In this document: one piece after another, positions 37,253 through 48,108 of the stretch
Numbering within the stretch: the first letter of the stretch is position 1
Layout of the letters: every line of letters begins with the position of its first letter
Assembly (NCBI GenBank): GCA_903830985.1
Contig: CAIKVZ010000189.1
Location: 1-64,000 of the forward strand
Length of the DNA stretch: 64,000 nt
Direction: 5' to 3'
Origin: an uncultured beta proteobacterium
GTDB lineage: Bacteria > Pseudomonadota > Gammaproteobacteria > Burkholderiales > Burkholderiaceae_C
Notes under the pieces: model-generated
Told to the model about the DNA's origin: nothing
Seen by the model: only the letters and a program-made list of their open reading frames with translations
The model's database searches: none
Made by a program: the position numbers and the translations under genes

Positions 37253-37312
37253 GCGCTGATTATTCACGAGCCCGTTAGACTCGCGCCACTTTCCGCCAAC
37301 CGGTATTCCGCC

Positions 37313-38173
37313 ATGCAAGTCGCCCACACCCTACTGGAACTGCGTCAGCTCCTGCAACCCGGCATGCGCCCGGCCTTTGTTCCGACCATGGGCAATCTGC
37401 ACGCGGGCCATCTGGCGCTGGTGCGCCAGGCCAGGCCGCTGGGTGACACCACGGTGGTGAGCATTTTTGTGAACCGCCTGCAGTTCCTGCCGCACGAGGA
37501 CTTTGACGCCTACCCGCGCACCTGGGCCGCGGACTGCGCACAACTCGAGGCCGCCGGCTGCGATGTGTTGTTCGCCCCGAACGAAGCCGAGTTGTACCCC
37601 GAACCGCAAACCTACAAGGTGCATCCACCGGCCGAACTGGCGGACCTGCTGGAAGGTTTTTTTCGTCCGGGTTTTTTCATTGGCGTGTGCACCGTCGTAC
37701 TCAAACTGTTGTCGTGCGTTTTTGCCGGCGGCCCTGGTGTGGCGGTGTTTGGCAAGAAGGACTACCAGCAACTCATGCTGATCCGCGGCATGGTGCGTCA
37801 GTTTGCCTTGCCCGTTCAGGTGGTGGCCGGCGACACCTGCCGCGCCAGCGACGGGCTGGCACTGAGTTCACGCAACGGATTCCTCAGCCCGACCGAGCGC
37901 ATTGAGGCGGTGCAACTGTCCTTGGCGCTGCAGGCACTGGCGCAGGCCGTGCAAAACGGCGCGGACCTGGGCGCCAGCGCAATGGCCAAACTGGAGGCAC
38001 AGGCCATGCAATCCCTGGCGGCGCGTGGCTGGCAGCCCGACTACTTGGCTGTGCGCCGTCAAAGCGACCTGCAGGCGCCTGCTCCGTCGGGCGCACAGGC
38101 GATGGTGGTGCTGGGCGCCGCGCGCCTGGGCAACACCCGCCTGATCGACAATCTGGAAGTCACATCGCCCTGA
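37313..38173 (+). CDS. panC: Pantoate--beta-alanine ligase
   Basis: [57 protein letters not shown] 37313. Confidence 0.96.
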   Translation: MQVAHTLLELRQLLQPGMRPAFVPTMGNLHAGHLALVRQARPLGDTTVVSIFVNRLQFLPHEDFDAYPRTWAADCAQLEAAGCDVLFAPNEAELYPEPQTYKVHPPAELADLLEGFFRPGFFIGVCTVVLKLLSCVFAGGPGVAVFGKKDYQQLMLIRGMVRQFALPVQVVAGDTCRASDGLALSSRNGFLSPTERIEAVQLSLALQALAQAVQNGADLGASAMAKLEAQAMQSLAARGWQPDYLAVRRQSDLQAPAPSGAQAMVVLGAARLGNTRLIDNLEVTSP

Positions 38174-38993
38174 ACAGCTGCGCGTACAAACGACTCACCG
38201 CGAGCCGCTCGCTGCGACCGCGCAAGCTGATGCTGAGCTTGCCGGACTCGTCGCGCGTCACGGTGTCGATGGCAGTGGCGCGCACCACCGTGCCGCGGTG
38301 AATCTGCCAGAAGACCTGGCTGTCAAGTTGCGCCAGCAGTTCCTTCAGCGGCGTGCGGATCAGGTACTCGTGACCCGCCGTCAAGACGCGCAGGTATTTG
38401 TCTGCGGCCTCGAAATACACCACCTCGGCCACCGGCACCATGCGGATGCTGCTGCCCAGCGCCGTGCTGCTGCTGGCCTGTATCACCTGCAACGGCGCCG
38501 GGGCTGTGCCTGCCGACAGTGCGCCGCCGCCCAGCAAGCCGCGCAGTTGGCCCAGCGTCTGCTCCAGGCGCGCCTGAGCGTCCGCGCTGGTGCGCTGCGC
38601 CAGCGCGGCCCGCAGCCGGGTCACGGTGCGGGACAGGCGCGCCGCCTGCACCGGCTTGAGCAGGTAATCCACGGCCTGGGCCTCGAATGCCTGGCAGGCG
38701 TACTGGTCGTAGGCCGTGGCGAACACCAGCGCCGGAAACGGCTTCGCGCCCGCCTCCATCGGCCAGGCATCGGCCAGCGCGGCAGCGGCCTCGAGACCGC
38801 TTTGGCCGGGCATGCGGATGTCGAAGAACAGCACGTCGGGCTGGTGCTGCAGGGCTTGCGCCACGGCCGAGGCGCCGTCGCCCACCACGCCCAGCACGCG
38901 CAACTCGGGCCAGGCCAGCGCCAGTTCAGCCTGCAGGGCCTGGGCCAGCAGGGGCTCGTCTTCGGCGATGAGTGCAGTGGGCGGGGGATTCAT
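38160..38993 (-). CDS. LytTR family response regulator
   Basis: REC domain ([29 protein letters not shown]) plus LytTR DNA-binding C-terminus ([28 protein letters not shown]). Confidence 0.93.
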   Translation of the reverse strand: MNPPPTALIAEDEPLLAQALQAELALAWPELRVLGVVGDGASAVAQALQHQPDVLFFDIRMPGQSGLEAAAALADAWPMEAGAKPFPALVFATAYDQYACQAFEAQAVDYLLKPVQAARLSRTVTRLRAALAQRTSADAQARLEQTLGQLRGLLGGGALSAGTAPAPLQVIQASSSTALGSSIRMVPVAEVVYFEAADKYLRVLTAGHEYLIRTPLKELLAQLDSQVFWQIHRGTVVRATAIDTVTRDESGKLSISLRGRSERLAVSRLYAQLFRAM

Positions 38994-40126
38994 GGTGCTG
39001 TCGGGAGGGTGATGACGGCCAGGGTTCCCGTGGGTTGATGGGGGCGCAGTATGAGTGTGTCGCGGCCATAGGCCGTGACCAGGCGTTCGCGCACCTGGGT
39101 CAGGCCAAAGCCGTTTTCCTGCAAGGGCGCGTCTGGCAGACCCACGCCGGTGTCGCTCACTTCCAGTACCAGCCTGCCGCTCTGCACAGAGGCACGCACC
39201 AGGATATGGCCACCCGCCACGCAGGGTTCCAGGCCATGCTTGATGGCGTTCTCCACCAGCGACTGGAGCAGCAGCGTGGGCACGGGCTGCGCGCGCAATT
39301 CGTCGGGCAGCTCCAGCGTGTACTGCAGGCGCGGGCCCATGCGCACGGCCATCAACTCCAGGTAGTCGCGCAGGCGGTCGAACTCCACGGCCAGGGCATG
39401 GCTGCTGGCACGCGAGGCGTCAAGCGTGGCGCGCAGGTAGGCAATCAAGTGGTCCAGCATGGCCTGGGCCTGCTTCGCGTCCAGACCGATCAACACCCGC
39501 AGGTTGGCCAGGGTGTTGAACAGCATGTGCGGCTCCAGTTGCGACTGCAGAAGCTTGAGTTGCGCTTCCGTTGCCTGGCGCTGGCTGCGTTCGAGCTCGG
39601 CCTGGTAGTAGACGCTCTTGCCGCGCACATAGAAGTGGTAAGAGATGACGCCGCCGATCGCGAAGGTCATCAACAGCAGCGCGCCCGCAGACTGGCCGCT
39701 GGCAAACAGCCGATCCAAACTCGATTTATGGGAGTAGGCATCGCCGATCAGGACGCCCAGCACAAGCCCCGTGACGATGGCGAAGGCCACCAGCGCCAGA
39801 CCCCGCCAGCCGCGCGGCCAACCAATAGGTGAGTCGCGGTCCACGACAAAGCGGCCCAGCTCGATGATCAGCCAGATGGACAGTCCTATGCCCTCGGAGT
39901 AAACCCACCGGACATCAAAGTCCTGGCGCGATGACCCGCTCCACAGCAACACGGCGATCAAGGTGTTGAGCGCCAGGTTCTGCAGGCCGTGGCGCCCCAG
40001 CAGGCGCCAGGTGAATTGGTTCGACAAAGTGGGAGTCAAGGCAGCACCGGCAAAAAGCCTGATTGTCAGGCCGATTGCGCGATGGCTGGCGCAGCAACGC
40101 TGCCCTGCTGCGAGGCCAGGCGCCAC
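38990..40126 (-). CDS. Sensor histidine kinase, LytS/YehU-like (His_kinase family)
   Basis: LKLLQSQLEPHMLFNTLANLRVLI; SLVENAIKHGLEP; DTGVGL; start may lie downstream of 40126. Confidence 0.9.
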   Translation of the reverse strand: MAPGLAAGQRCCASHRAIGLTIRLFAGAALTPTLSNQFTWRLLGRHGLQNLALNTLIAVLLWSGSSRQDFDVRWVYSEGIGLSIWLIIELGRFVVDRDSPIGWPRGWRGLALVAFAIVTGLVLGVLIGDAYSHKSSLDRLFASGQSAGALLLMTFAIGGVISYHFYVRGKSVYYQAELERSQRQATEAQLKLLQSQLEPHMLFNTLANLRVLIGLDAKQAQAMLDHLIAYLRATLDASRASSHALAVEFDRLRDYLELMAVRMGPRLQYTLELPDELRAQPVPTLLLQSLVENAIKHGLEPCVAGGHILVRASVQSGRLVLEVSDTGVGLPDAPLQENGFGLTQVRERLVTAYGRDTLILRPHQPTGTLAVITLPTAP

Positions 40127-40590
40127 AGGCGTGCGGCGCGCGCCACGAAGACCCCGCTGAAAGCCCCGTACAGCACCGAAAAGCCGAAGGCGAACACGGG
40201 GTCGCCGCGCAAGCCGGGCTGCAGCGCGGTGACGACCCCCACAAAGTACTTGGTCAGAAACAGTCCCATGATCAGCGCCAGCGGCAGCCAGCTGCCCGGC
40301 AGGCTGAAGCGCCGCATCGCCGCGTCATAGCGCGTCGCTTCGGGCAACTCCTGCGGCAGCACCCAGGTTACAGCCAACATGCCGGCCACCAGCCAGACCA
40401 ACAGCGCAGCGCCACTGTCGAAGGAAGCCAGGCAGCCATACAGCGACAGTCCGGTCATGACCAGCGGCAGCACGGTGATGCGCTGCAGCGAGGCACTGCG
40501 CGCCCGTGTCTGGCTGAGTCCCAGCCAAAGCAGCGCCAGCAGCAGGACCCAGACCCAGCGCGGTGTATTCAGGATAATTTGGTTCAGCAT
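40066..40590 (-). CDS. DUF6622-like integral membrane protein
   Basis: MLNQIILNTPRWVWVLLLALLWLGLSQTRARSASLQRITVLPL; start ATG 40590. Confidence 0.72.
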   Translation of the reverse strand: MLNQIILNTPRWVWVLLLALLWLGLSQTRARSASLQRITVLPLVMTGLSLYGCLASFDSGAALLVWLVAGMLAVTWVLPQELPEATRYDAAMRRFSLPGSWLPLALIMGLFLTKYFVGVVTALQPGLRGDPVFAFGFSVLYGAFSGVFVARAARLWRLASQQGSVAAPAIAQSA

Positions 40591-40764
40591 GGGGGGCTCC
40601 AGAGCGTTGAATGATGCCCGGACTGTGCCGCCGCGGCACAACAAACGCAGCGCCGGCGCGACGAAACGCCGGTGTGGCGGCGCGAAACGGCCGGTCCGCG
40701 GCGCCAGCGGCACTGCCGCACGTTAATATCCCCGCCAGCAAATACCAAAATGACAGGAGTCTGA

Positions 40765-42132
40765 ATGCGTTGCCTCAAGTGCGGAAACATCAACCTCGAA
40801 CCGGCGGGTTCCTGCCAGGTTTGCGGTGCCGCGCTTGCCGGAACCGACCCGGACCCCTTGAGTCCCGAGCCGGCCGCCACACCGGAACTGCCACTGACCA
40901 CCTCGCTTTACCGTGCGCTGCTCGGCCCGGTCCACACCGACGATTACCTGGCGCGCTTCGCACGGTTTGACGCCGCGGGCCGAACCGGCATCAGCTGGCA
41001 CTGGCCGGCCTTTTTTGCCACCTTCGCCTGGCTGATCTTTCGCGGCATGTGGGCCCATGCCCTGGCTTTTTTCGGGTTTTCCGTGGCTGTGGCGCTGGCC
41101 CTGTTCGGTGTGCTGCCGCTGCTCACCACCGTTTCGCCGGAATGGCTGTGGAGTCTGGCCGCGCTGTTCCTGGCCGTCGAGTGCGTGCTGCCGGCACTGT
41201 GGGCGAATGCCGTTTTTTACCGCCACTGCAACCGCCTGGTCACGCAGACCCTGCAGTCCGCGCCTGACATGAAGGCGACCACCGAGCGCCTGGCCGCCAT
41301 GGCCGCGACGAGGCGGCGCGCCATCACGGTCGGTGTGCTGAACGCCTTGGCCTGGGGCGCCGCAGTCGCGCTGGGCGCCTGGCTGGCCTTCGCCGGGCCG
41401 GGCCACCGTGCAGCGCCGCCAAGCCGCAGCGCGAGCGCACCGTTGACTGTGGCCAGCGTCGTGCTGCCGGCATCGGCCGCCTCGCAAACCGCCGCGCCGG
41501 CCTCAGCGCCCGAGCCGCCCGCTTCGGCAGCGCCAGCGCCAGCGGGCGCAGCATCATCCGCAGCAACTTTGCCCATGGCCGCGGCGTCGGCAACCGCACT
41601 TGTGGCGTCTGCACCGGCACGCGCCGCCTCGGCCGTGTCCGCAACAGCTTCTGCCGCCCCGGCCCCGGCATCAGCACCTACCCCGGTCGCGTCTGCAACG
41701 GCACGCGCCGTGGCCGCGGTCGGCGCAGCCCCTGCTGCGTCGGCGCCAGCAGCCCCGAACGTGACACCAGCGCCTGCGCCGGTCCTGGCCAAGCCAATCC
41801 ACGCGCCCAAGCCCGCCGCCTCCACAACGGCACCGGCCAAGGTCCGCAAGCCGCCCGCCAAACCCAAGGAAGCTGCGTCCGCAGCCCTGGCCAGCGCCAA
41901 GCGCGGCCGGTTCATGGTGGCGGTGGGTCAGTTCGCAATGGAACAGAACGCCGACCGCTCCTATGCCAAGCTGGAGGCAGCCGGGCTGCCGGTACACAGC
42001 AACACGACGCAAACCGAGGCCGGACCCCTGCTGCTGATCAGGGTCGGACCGTATCGCACGCTGCAAGAGGCGCGCCAGGCGGCGGCGCAAGTCAGGAAGC
42101 TGGGCCTGCCGGCCGTGGTGATGCGCCGCTGA
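40765..42132 (+). CDS. Zinc-ribbon/membrane protein with Ala-Pro-rich linker and C-terminal SPOR domain
   Basis: MRCLKCGNINLEPAGSCQVCGAAL ribbon; TM block; long A/P/S-rich segment; RGRFMVAVGQFAMEQNADRSYAKLEAAGLPVHSN...LLIRVGPYRTLQEARQAAAQVRKLGLPAVV. Confidence 0.83.
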   Translation: MRCLKCGNINLEPAGSCQVCGAALAGTDPDPLSPEPAATPELPLTTSLYRALLGPVHTDDYLARFARFDAAGRTGISWHWPAFFATFAWLIFRGMWAHALAFFGFSVAVALALFGVLPLLTTVSPEWLWSLAALFLAVECVLPALWANAVFYRHCNRLVTQTLQSAPDMKATTERLAAMAATRRRAITVGVLNALAWGAAVALGAWLAFAGPGHRAAPPSRSASAPLTVASVVLPASAASQTAAPASAPEPPASAAPAPAGAASSAATLPMAAASATALVASAPARAASAVSATASAAPAPASAPTPVASATARAVAAVGAAPAASAPAAPNVTPAPAPVLAKPIHAPKPAASTTAPAKVRKPPAKPKEAASAALASAKRGRFMVAVGQFAMEQNADRSYAKLEAAGLPVHSNTTQTEAGPLLLIRVGPYRTLQEARQAAAQVRKLGLPAVVMRR

Positions 42133-42264
42133 ACGCAGGATTCTTGCGGGGCGCGGCATGCGAGCTACACACAGGCCGGTGATAATTCGCGCTCATTCAT
42201 CCGGCTATGGCACGGCGCCAGTTTCCAGCGCGCCACCTGCCAAGACCCCCCTTCAAGGAATTTT

Positions 42265-43089
42265 GTGGATATTGCATTGCTCATCAAGGCCGCGCTCATG
42301 GGCGTGGTCGAAGGACTGACCGAGTTCCTGCCGATTTCGTCCACCGGACACCTGATCCTGGCCGGCGCCCTGCTCGGTTTTGACGACGACAAGTCCAAGG
42401 TATTCGACATCGCCATCCAGTCCGGCGCCATCTTTGCCGTGGTGCTGGTGTACTGGAAGAAGATCAGCGCCACGGTGCGCGACCTGCCCAGCCAGCGCCA
42501 GGCGCAGCGCTTCGCGCTCAACGTGTTCATCGGCTTCCTGCCGGCGGCCGTGGTGGGACTGCTGGTCTACAAGACCATCAAGGCCCATTTGTTCAACGCG
42601 CCCGTGGTGGCCGGCGCCTTCATCGTCGGCGCTTTCATCATCCTGTGGGTGGAAAAGCGCGCGCGTCTGGTGACACGCATCCAGAGCGTTGACGAAATGG
42701 GGCCGCTGGATGCGCTCAAGGTCGGCCTGGTGCAGTGCCTTGGCATGATCCCCGGAACCAGCCGCAGCGGTGCCACCATCATTGGCGGCATGCTGCTGGG
42801 CCTGAGCCGCCAGGCGGCCACGGAATTTTCCTTCTTCCTGGCCATCCCCACACTCATAGGCGCCGGCGTCTACAGCCTGTACAAGGAGCGCGCCCTGCTC
42901 TCCATGGCCGACCTGCCGCTGTTCAGCGTGGGTCTGGTGGTCTCCTTCCTGAGCGCCTGGCTGTGCATACGCTGGCTGCTGCGCTACGTGGCGACACACA
43001 ATTTTGTCTCCTTCGCTTACTACCGCATCGCTTTCGGTCTGGTGGTGCTCGGCACCGCCTGGAGCGGACTTGTAAAGTGGGTGGCCTGA
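42265..43089 (+). CDS. uppP: Undecaprenyl-diphosphatase
   Basis: [43 protein letters not shown] start. Confidence 0.96.
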   Translation: MDIALLIKAALMGVVEGLTEFLPISSTGHLILAGALLGFDDDKSKVFDIAIQSGAIFAVVLVYWKKISATVRDLPSQRQAQRFALNVFIGFLPAAVVGLLVYKTIKAHLFNAPVVAGAFIVGAFIILWVEKRARLVTRIQSVDEMGPLDALKVGLVQCLGMIPGTSRSGATIIGGMLLGLSRQAATEFSFFLAIPTLIGAGVYSLYKERALLSMADLPLFSVGLVVSFLSAWLCIRWLLRYVATHNFVSFAYYRIAFGLVVLGTAWSGLVKWVA

Positions 43090-43103
43090 CGCCAACTGGC
43101 CAG

Positions 43104-44891
43104 ATGAGCAAAACCCCCAGCCAGCGCCCCACAGCGCCACCTAAATCCCTGTCCGGACTGCTGCCGTTCCTGCGCCCTTACCGCTTGCGCATTGGCTTGG
43201 CCCTGCTGTTCCTGGTGCTGGCCGCCGCTGCCACACTGGCCTTTCCGCTGGCGCTGCGCAGCCTGATCGATGGCGGCATGACCCCTTCCGACAAGGGCGC
43301 ACAAGCGATGGCGATGCGCGACCACTTCCTGGAACTGTTCGGCGTGGCCACGGCCCTGGGTATCTTCTCGGCGGCACGGTTTTACCTGGTGAGCTGGCTG
43401 GGTGAGCGTGTCACGGCGGATCTGCGCAACGCCGTGTACTCGCATGTACTCAAGCAAAGCCCGCAGTTCTTCGAAACCACGCAGACCGGTGAAGTGCTGT
43501 CGCGCCTGACCACCGACACCACCCTGGTGCAGTCGGTCGTGGGCTCATCGCTGTCCATGGGCTTGCGCAATGCCGTCATGGGAACGGGCGCGCTCGCCAT
43601 CCTGGTCTGGACCAACCCCTATGTCATGCTGCAGGTGCTGGGCATCCTGGTGCTGATCGTGCTGCCCGCCTTGTGGTTTGGCCGGCGCGTGCGGCGCTTG
43701 TCGCGCGCCAGCCAGGACCGCGTGGCCGACTCCAGCGCGATCGCGGCCGAGGTGCTCAACGCCATTCCCGTGGTGCAAAGCTATACCGCAGAAGAGCGCG
43801 AATCGGCGCGCTTTGACGCCGCCACGCAGGACGCCTTTGCCACTGCCGTGCGCCGCAGCCGGGCGCGTTCGGTGCTGGTGGCCTTCATCATCATCGCCAC
43901 CAGCGCGGCCCTGCTGTGGGGCCTTTACCAGGGCACGCAGGCCGTCATGGCCGGGACCCTGAGTGCCGGTCATCTGGGCCAGACCGTGGTCTACGTCATC
44001 ATCGTGGCCAGCGCCTTTGCCGTGCTGGGCGAGGTCTATGGCGACCTGCAGCGCGCCGCGGGCGCCACCGAACGCCTCATGGAACTGCTCGCCAGCCGAT
44101 CCCCCATTGTTTCGCCGGCGCAGCCCGTGCCACCCACCATCACGCACAGCGGCAGCAGCGTGGACTTTGACGATGTGAGCTTTCACTACCCTTCGAGACC
44201 CCTGCAAACGGCACTGAGCCGCTTCAGCCTGCAGGTGCGTCCCGGCGAAACCGTGGCGCTGGTGGGCGCCAGCGGCGCAGGAAAAAGCACGGTGTTCCAG
44301 TTGCTGCTGCGTTTTTACGATCCGGATGGGGCGTCCGGCCGGATAAGCCTCAACGGCGTGGCCACGCGTGACCTTGCCTTGAGCGAACTGCGCCAGCAGA
44401 TCGGCATCGTGCCGCAGGACGCGGTGATCTTTTCCACGAGTGCGCTGGAAAACATCCGTTACGGCGCGCCCGGAGCCAGCGACGAACAGGTGCAGGCTGC
44501 GGCGCGCGCGGCCTTTGCCCACGAATTCATCGAAACCCTGCCCGAAGGCTACCGGACTTTCCTGGGCGAGCGCGGTGTGCGCCTGAGCGGTGGCCAGCGC
44601 CAGCGCATTGCCATTGCCCGCGCGATGCTGAAGAACCCGCCCCTGCTGCTGCTCGACGAAGCCACCAGCGCGCTCGATGCGCAGAGCGAACAGATGGTGC
44701 AGGCAGCACTGGAGTCAGCCATGCAGGGCCGCACCACGCTGGTGATCGCGCACCGCCTGGCGACGGTGCAAAAGGCCGACCGCATCGTGGTGCTGGACCA
44801 TGGACAGATCGTGGAGCAGGGCACACACGCCGAACTGCTGGCACGCGACGGGATTTATGCGCGGCTCGCCGCGCTGCAATTCGCCGCCTAA
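43104..44891 (+). CDS. ABC transporter ATP-binding/permease exporter (MsbA-like)
   Basis: Six-TM exporter domain plus GASGAGKST, RLSGGQRQRIAIARAMLKNPPLLLLDEATSALD; start re-set from 42735 to ATG 43104. Confidence 0.93.
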   Translation: MSKTPSQRPTAPPKSLSGLLPFLRPYRLRIGLALLFLVLAAAATLAFPLALRSLIDGGMTPSDKGAQAMAMRDHFLELFGVATALGIFSAARFYLVSWLGERVTADLRNAVYSHVLKQSPQFFETTQTGEVLSRLTTDTTLVQSVVGSSLSMGLRNAVMGTGALAILVWTNPYVMLQVLGILVLIVLPALWFGRRVRRLSRASQDRVADSSAIAAEVLNAIPVVQSYTAEERESARFDAATQDAFATAVRRSRARSVLVAFIIIATSAALLWGLYQGTQAVMAGTLSAGHLGQTVVYVIIVASAFAVLGEVYGDLQRAAGATERLMELLASRSPIVSPAQPVPPTITHSGSSVDFDDVSFHYPSRPLQTALSRFSLQVRPGETVALVGASGAGKSTVFQLLLRFYDPDGASGRISLNGVATRDLALSELRQQIGIVPQDAVIFSTSALENIRYGAPGASDEQVQAAARAAFAHEFIETLPEGYRTFLGERGVRLSGGQRQRIAIARAMLKNPPLLLLDEATSALDAQSEQMVQAALESAMQGRTTLVIAHRLATVQKADRIVVLDHGQIVEQGTHAELLARDGIYARLAALQFAA

Positions 44892-44943
44892 CCTGCGCTA
44901 TGCTCTAGCCTGGTTCACCCCGGAACTCCCCAAGGACCCCAGC

Positions 44944-45903
44944 ATGAAAAATACCGTACAGCAGGAAGTCGATGCGCGCACCAATCTGACTGGCAACAAC
45001 CAGTTTGAAATGATGCTGTTCCGTCTGGGTGAGACACCGCACTCTGATCACCGCGAGTTGTTCGGCATCAACGTCTTCAAGGTGCGCGAAATCCTGGTCA
45101 TGCCCACCATCACAGCCATTTCCAACGCGCCCAAGCATGTGCTGGGCGTGGCGAATATCCGCGGTCAGATCATTCCCGTGATCGACTTGCCGGCGGTGGT
45201 GGGCTGCAATCCCAAGCGCGGCCTGGCAATCCTGATCGTGGCCGAGTTCGCCCGCACCACGCAGGCGTTCGCGGTGGAGGAAGTCGATGAAATCGTGCGT
45301 CTGGAGTGGAACCAGATCATCCCCGCCGAGGGCAGCGGCGTGGGCGGACTGATCACCAGCCTGGCGCGCCTGGACGGCAACACCGACCAGACGCGGCTGG
45401 CGCAAATTTTGGACGTGGAGCAGATCCTGCGCGACGTCATGCCCACGGAAAACGACAAGGTCAACAAGGACACGATCGGCCCCGCTCTGGTGCTGCCGGC
45501 CGGAACCGTGATCCTGGCAGCGGACGATTCGGCCGTGGCACGCTCCATGATCGAGCAGGGTCTCAAGGCCATGGGTGCGCCCTACATCATGACCAAGACC
45601 GGCAAGGAAGCCTGGGACAAGTTGCAGCATATGGCCGACGAGGCCATGGCCCAGGGCAAGACGATTCGCGACAAGGTGGCCCTGGTGCTGACCGATCTGG
45701 AAATGCCCGAGATGGACGGTTTCACGCTGACGCGCAACATCAAGCAGGACGGCCGCTTCAAGGGCCTGCCCGTGGTGATCCATTCGTCGCTCAGCGGCAA
45801 GACCAACGAGAGCCATGTCAAGAGCGTGGGCGCCGACGCCTACATCGCCAAGTTTCAGGCCGACGAACTCGCCGCCACGATTCGCGGCGTGCTGTCGCGC
45901 TAA
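44944..45903 (+). CDS. cheV: Chemotaxis protein CheV (CheW plus receiver domain)
   Basis: CheW-like EMMLFRLGETPHSDHRELFGINVFKVREIL ... ANIRGQIIPVIDLP; REC VILAADDSAVARSMIEQGL...LVLTDLEMPEMDGF; ATG 44944. Confidence 0.93.
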   Translation: MKNTVQQEVDARTNLTGNNQFEMMLFRLGETPHSDHRELFGINVFKVREILVMPTITAISNAPKHVLGVANIRGQIIPVIDLPAVVGCNPKRGLAILIVAEFARTTQAFAVEEVDEIVRLEWNQIIPAEGSGVGGLITSLARLDGNTDQTRLAQILDVEQILRDVMPTENDKVNKDTIGPALVLPAGTVILAADDSAVARSMIEQGLKAMGAPYIMTKTGKEAWDKLQHMADEAMAQGKTIRDKVALVLTDLEMPEMDGFTLTRNIKQDGRFKGLPVVIHSSLSGKTNESHVKSVGADAYIAKFQADELAATIRGVLSR

Positions 45904-45954
45904 GCGTCGGGATTCCAAGGCCGTGCCGGCGGCCGGCAGGCGCCGATGGCCGGT

Positions 45955-47076
45955 TCAGCTTCCCAGTTCGATCTCGGTCACCCGCACCATGTCGCCGCGC
46001 TTGACACCGTGCAATTGAACTCGCACCCCGGACTTCAGATCGGACAGTTTCCCGCCCCCAACCTGGGTCAGCGCTGAGGCGTCGCAGCGCTGACCGCGCA
46101 CCGTGAAATCGGCAAGACTGACAAAGGCGCTGATATCGCCCCTGATTTCCACTTCGAGCAGGTCCAGTTCCGACTCGAGTTCAACCTTGCTGGCTTGAAA
46201 CACCCCGTTGACCCAGCGCCCGGTCACCTCGGCCTTGGCGCCTGCGCTGACGCTGCCACCGCTGACCGTCGCCAGCGAGGCGTCAACCGGCTGGTTGCCC
46301 AGCAAGAAGCTGGTCGATGTGCTCATCTGGGTGACAACACCTTCCATCTCTTCGTCACGGTTGCTGTTCGCGCCAGGCACCGCTGAAAGCTGGCGCACCG
46401 ACAGCACCGTCAGCGTGCTGCCCACCAGGGTACCGGCAACGCGAACACTCTGGCCAGTCGGTGGCGTGGGACTGCCTGTCAGCGTCAGACCATTGAGTTG
46501 ACCGGTGGCCACCACCCCCGATGTCACCAGCACCGCAGGCGCGGCGCCGAGCAGTTCCACCCGCGCAGCTTGCCACCGCGTCAGTCCCGCATCGCTGGCC
46601 AAGCCCCAGACGCGCACCGCCATGCCGGCTTGCAGGTCAGCGGCGGACGCCACACCGAGGTACACCGTGCTGCTGTCAACGCTGACCGTCATCCCTGCCA
46701 CCTGGAAACCCAAGATACCCACCGAAGTGATGCGGCCCTGCGCCTGCGACCAGGCATCGAAGCTGGTTGCGGTTCCAGTGCCCGCCACCGCGCCGAGTTG
46801 CCCCTGCACCATCACCTGCATGCCCAGACCCAGGGCCCCGGCCGTCTGCGCTGCGCCGTCGATGCTCACGCTGGCCTGGCTGTCATCGAAGAACACGCCA
46901 TTCACCCGCACGCTGCCGAAGCCGGTGATGGTCCCGCTGGAAGTGAAACCCGTACCACCGGTGCCCGGCGCAGCGGCCAGGGTCGTGCTTCCACCACCGC
47001 AGCCAGGCTGCGCCATGGCCAGCGCCAGCAGTGCCAGACCGAGTGCGCGCCGCAACCACGGAGCGAAGTTGTTCAT
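45955..47076 (-). CDS. DUF5666 domain-containing lipoprotein-like protein
   Basis: Lipobox region AMAQPGCGGGS; GTITGFGSVRVNGVFFDDSQASVSIDG and repeated beta-rich units. Confidence 0.85.
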   Translation of the reverse strand: MNNFAPWLRRALGLALLALAMAQPGCGGGSTTLAAAPGTGGTGFTSSGTITGFGSVRVNGVFFDDSQASVSIDGAAQTAGALGLGMQVMVQGQLGAVAGTGTATSFDAWSQAQGRITSVGILGFQVAGMTVSVDSSTVYLGVASAADLQAGMAVRVWGLASDAGLTRWQAARVELLGAAPAVLVTSGVVATGQLNGLTLTGSPTPPTGQSVRVAGTLVGSTLTVLSVRQLSAVPGANSNRDEEMEGVVTQMSTSTSFLLGNQPVDASLATVSGGSVSAGAKAEVTGRWVNGVFQASKVELESELDLLEVEIRGDISAFVSLADFTVRGQRCDASALTQVGGGKLSDLKSGVRVQLHGVKRGDMVRVTEIELGS

Positions 47077-47981
47077 GATTTCTTTCTCCTGCCGGCGCGC
47101 GCCTTGAGCGGCGCGGGGACGTTCGCATCGAGCATGGCGCTCTCAAAAAAATAGACACCGAAACGCACCCGCTTCCTGGGCTCATCCCGCGCCTGGCTGC
47201 GCTGTTCGGCAACGCTGGCCTTTTGCAGGAACTCCTGCAGTGCGCTGCCCCACAGACGCCTGGCCACGGCATGCAATTCCTGCGCCTGTGCGGCTGTCAA
47301 ACCTTCGGAAAAAGCACTTTGTTCCAACCAGGGACCGAGCCCGGCATGCTCGCCCATGTTGCGCACTGCCGTGGACAAATGATCGGCCACATTGGCACCC
47401 AGGAAATGGAACGACTCCTGCATGCCACTTTGCGGAACAAACGCGGTGGTCTTGAGCACCACATGTCCATCGTCTTCCAGCAGCACCACACCCAGGCGCT
47501 GCAACTCATCGAGCACCGCCCTTGCGCCCACGTCGCGTGTCACTTCGGCCACCAGTTGGCTGAACACCGGTTCACCCGGCAGAGCGTGGCGCGGACTCTG
47601 CGCCAGACGCCGCGCCGTGTTGTCAGCGTTCAGGTAGCGCGGCTCGCTGATCCAGCGCGCCACCACACAACTGGCCACGGACATGATGGGCGCGGCCTGG
47701 CTGCGCGCAAGTACCGTCGCCGCGCGCAGGCGACGCACGTCCTTGCGGTGCACGCCAGTGAGCAGTGCAATGCGGGTATCGGTGTTGGAGCGACCTTGCA
47801 CGGCAAAATCGCTGGCGGCCTGCACCAGGGTCTGTTTGAGCTGCTCGACCGCGCTGGACAACTGCACGCCATGCGTGATCAACAGGTGCGCCAGGGGCTC
47901 CAGCACGCGCGCCAGCGCCTGCTGGGCCAACTCGGGACTCTGCTGCAGTGCCGGGGCGCCGGCGTGGATGGGCTTCTTCAT
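47073..47981 (-). CDS. DUF6502 family protein
   Basis: LARVLEPLAHLLITHGVQLSSAVEQLKQTLVQAA...TDTRIALLTGVHRKDVRRLR; overlaps the DUF5666 gene; ATG 47981. Confidence 0.8.
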   Translation of the reverse strand: MKKPIHAGAPALQQSPELAQQALARVLEPLAHLLITHGVQLSSAVEQLKQTLVQAASDFAVQGRSNTDTRIALLTGVHRKDVRRLRAATVLARSQAAPIMSVASCVVARWISEPRYLNADNTARRLAQSPRHALPGEPVFSQLVAEVTRDVGARAVLDELQRLGVVLLEDDGHVVLKTTAFVPQSGMQESFHFLGANVADHLSTAVRNMGEHAGLGPWLEQSAFSEGLTAAQAQELHAVARRLWGSALQEFLQKASVAEQRSQARDEPRKRVRFGVYFFESAMLDANVPAPLKARAGRRKKS

Positions 47982-48108
47982 GCTGAGACTAAAAGGCGCG
48001 ATGCCGCTGCAAAATAAATGGTAGCGGGGGGGAAAATTCCCTTGTTTTACCACCAAAGGGCGTTACCGCCTGTATCCCTTGGCAACATACCTCCTCAGCA
48101 GCGCCAGA

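Noticed and set aside
41430-41900. Ala/Pro-rich segment as a DNA tandem repeat
   Set aside because: Repeats are compositional at the protein level; no exact DNA period was seen.
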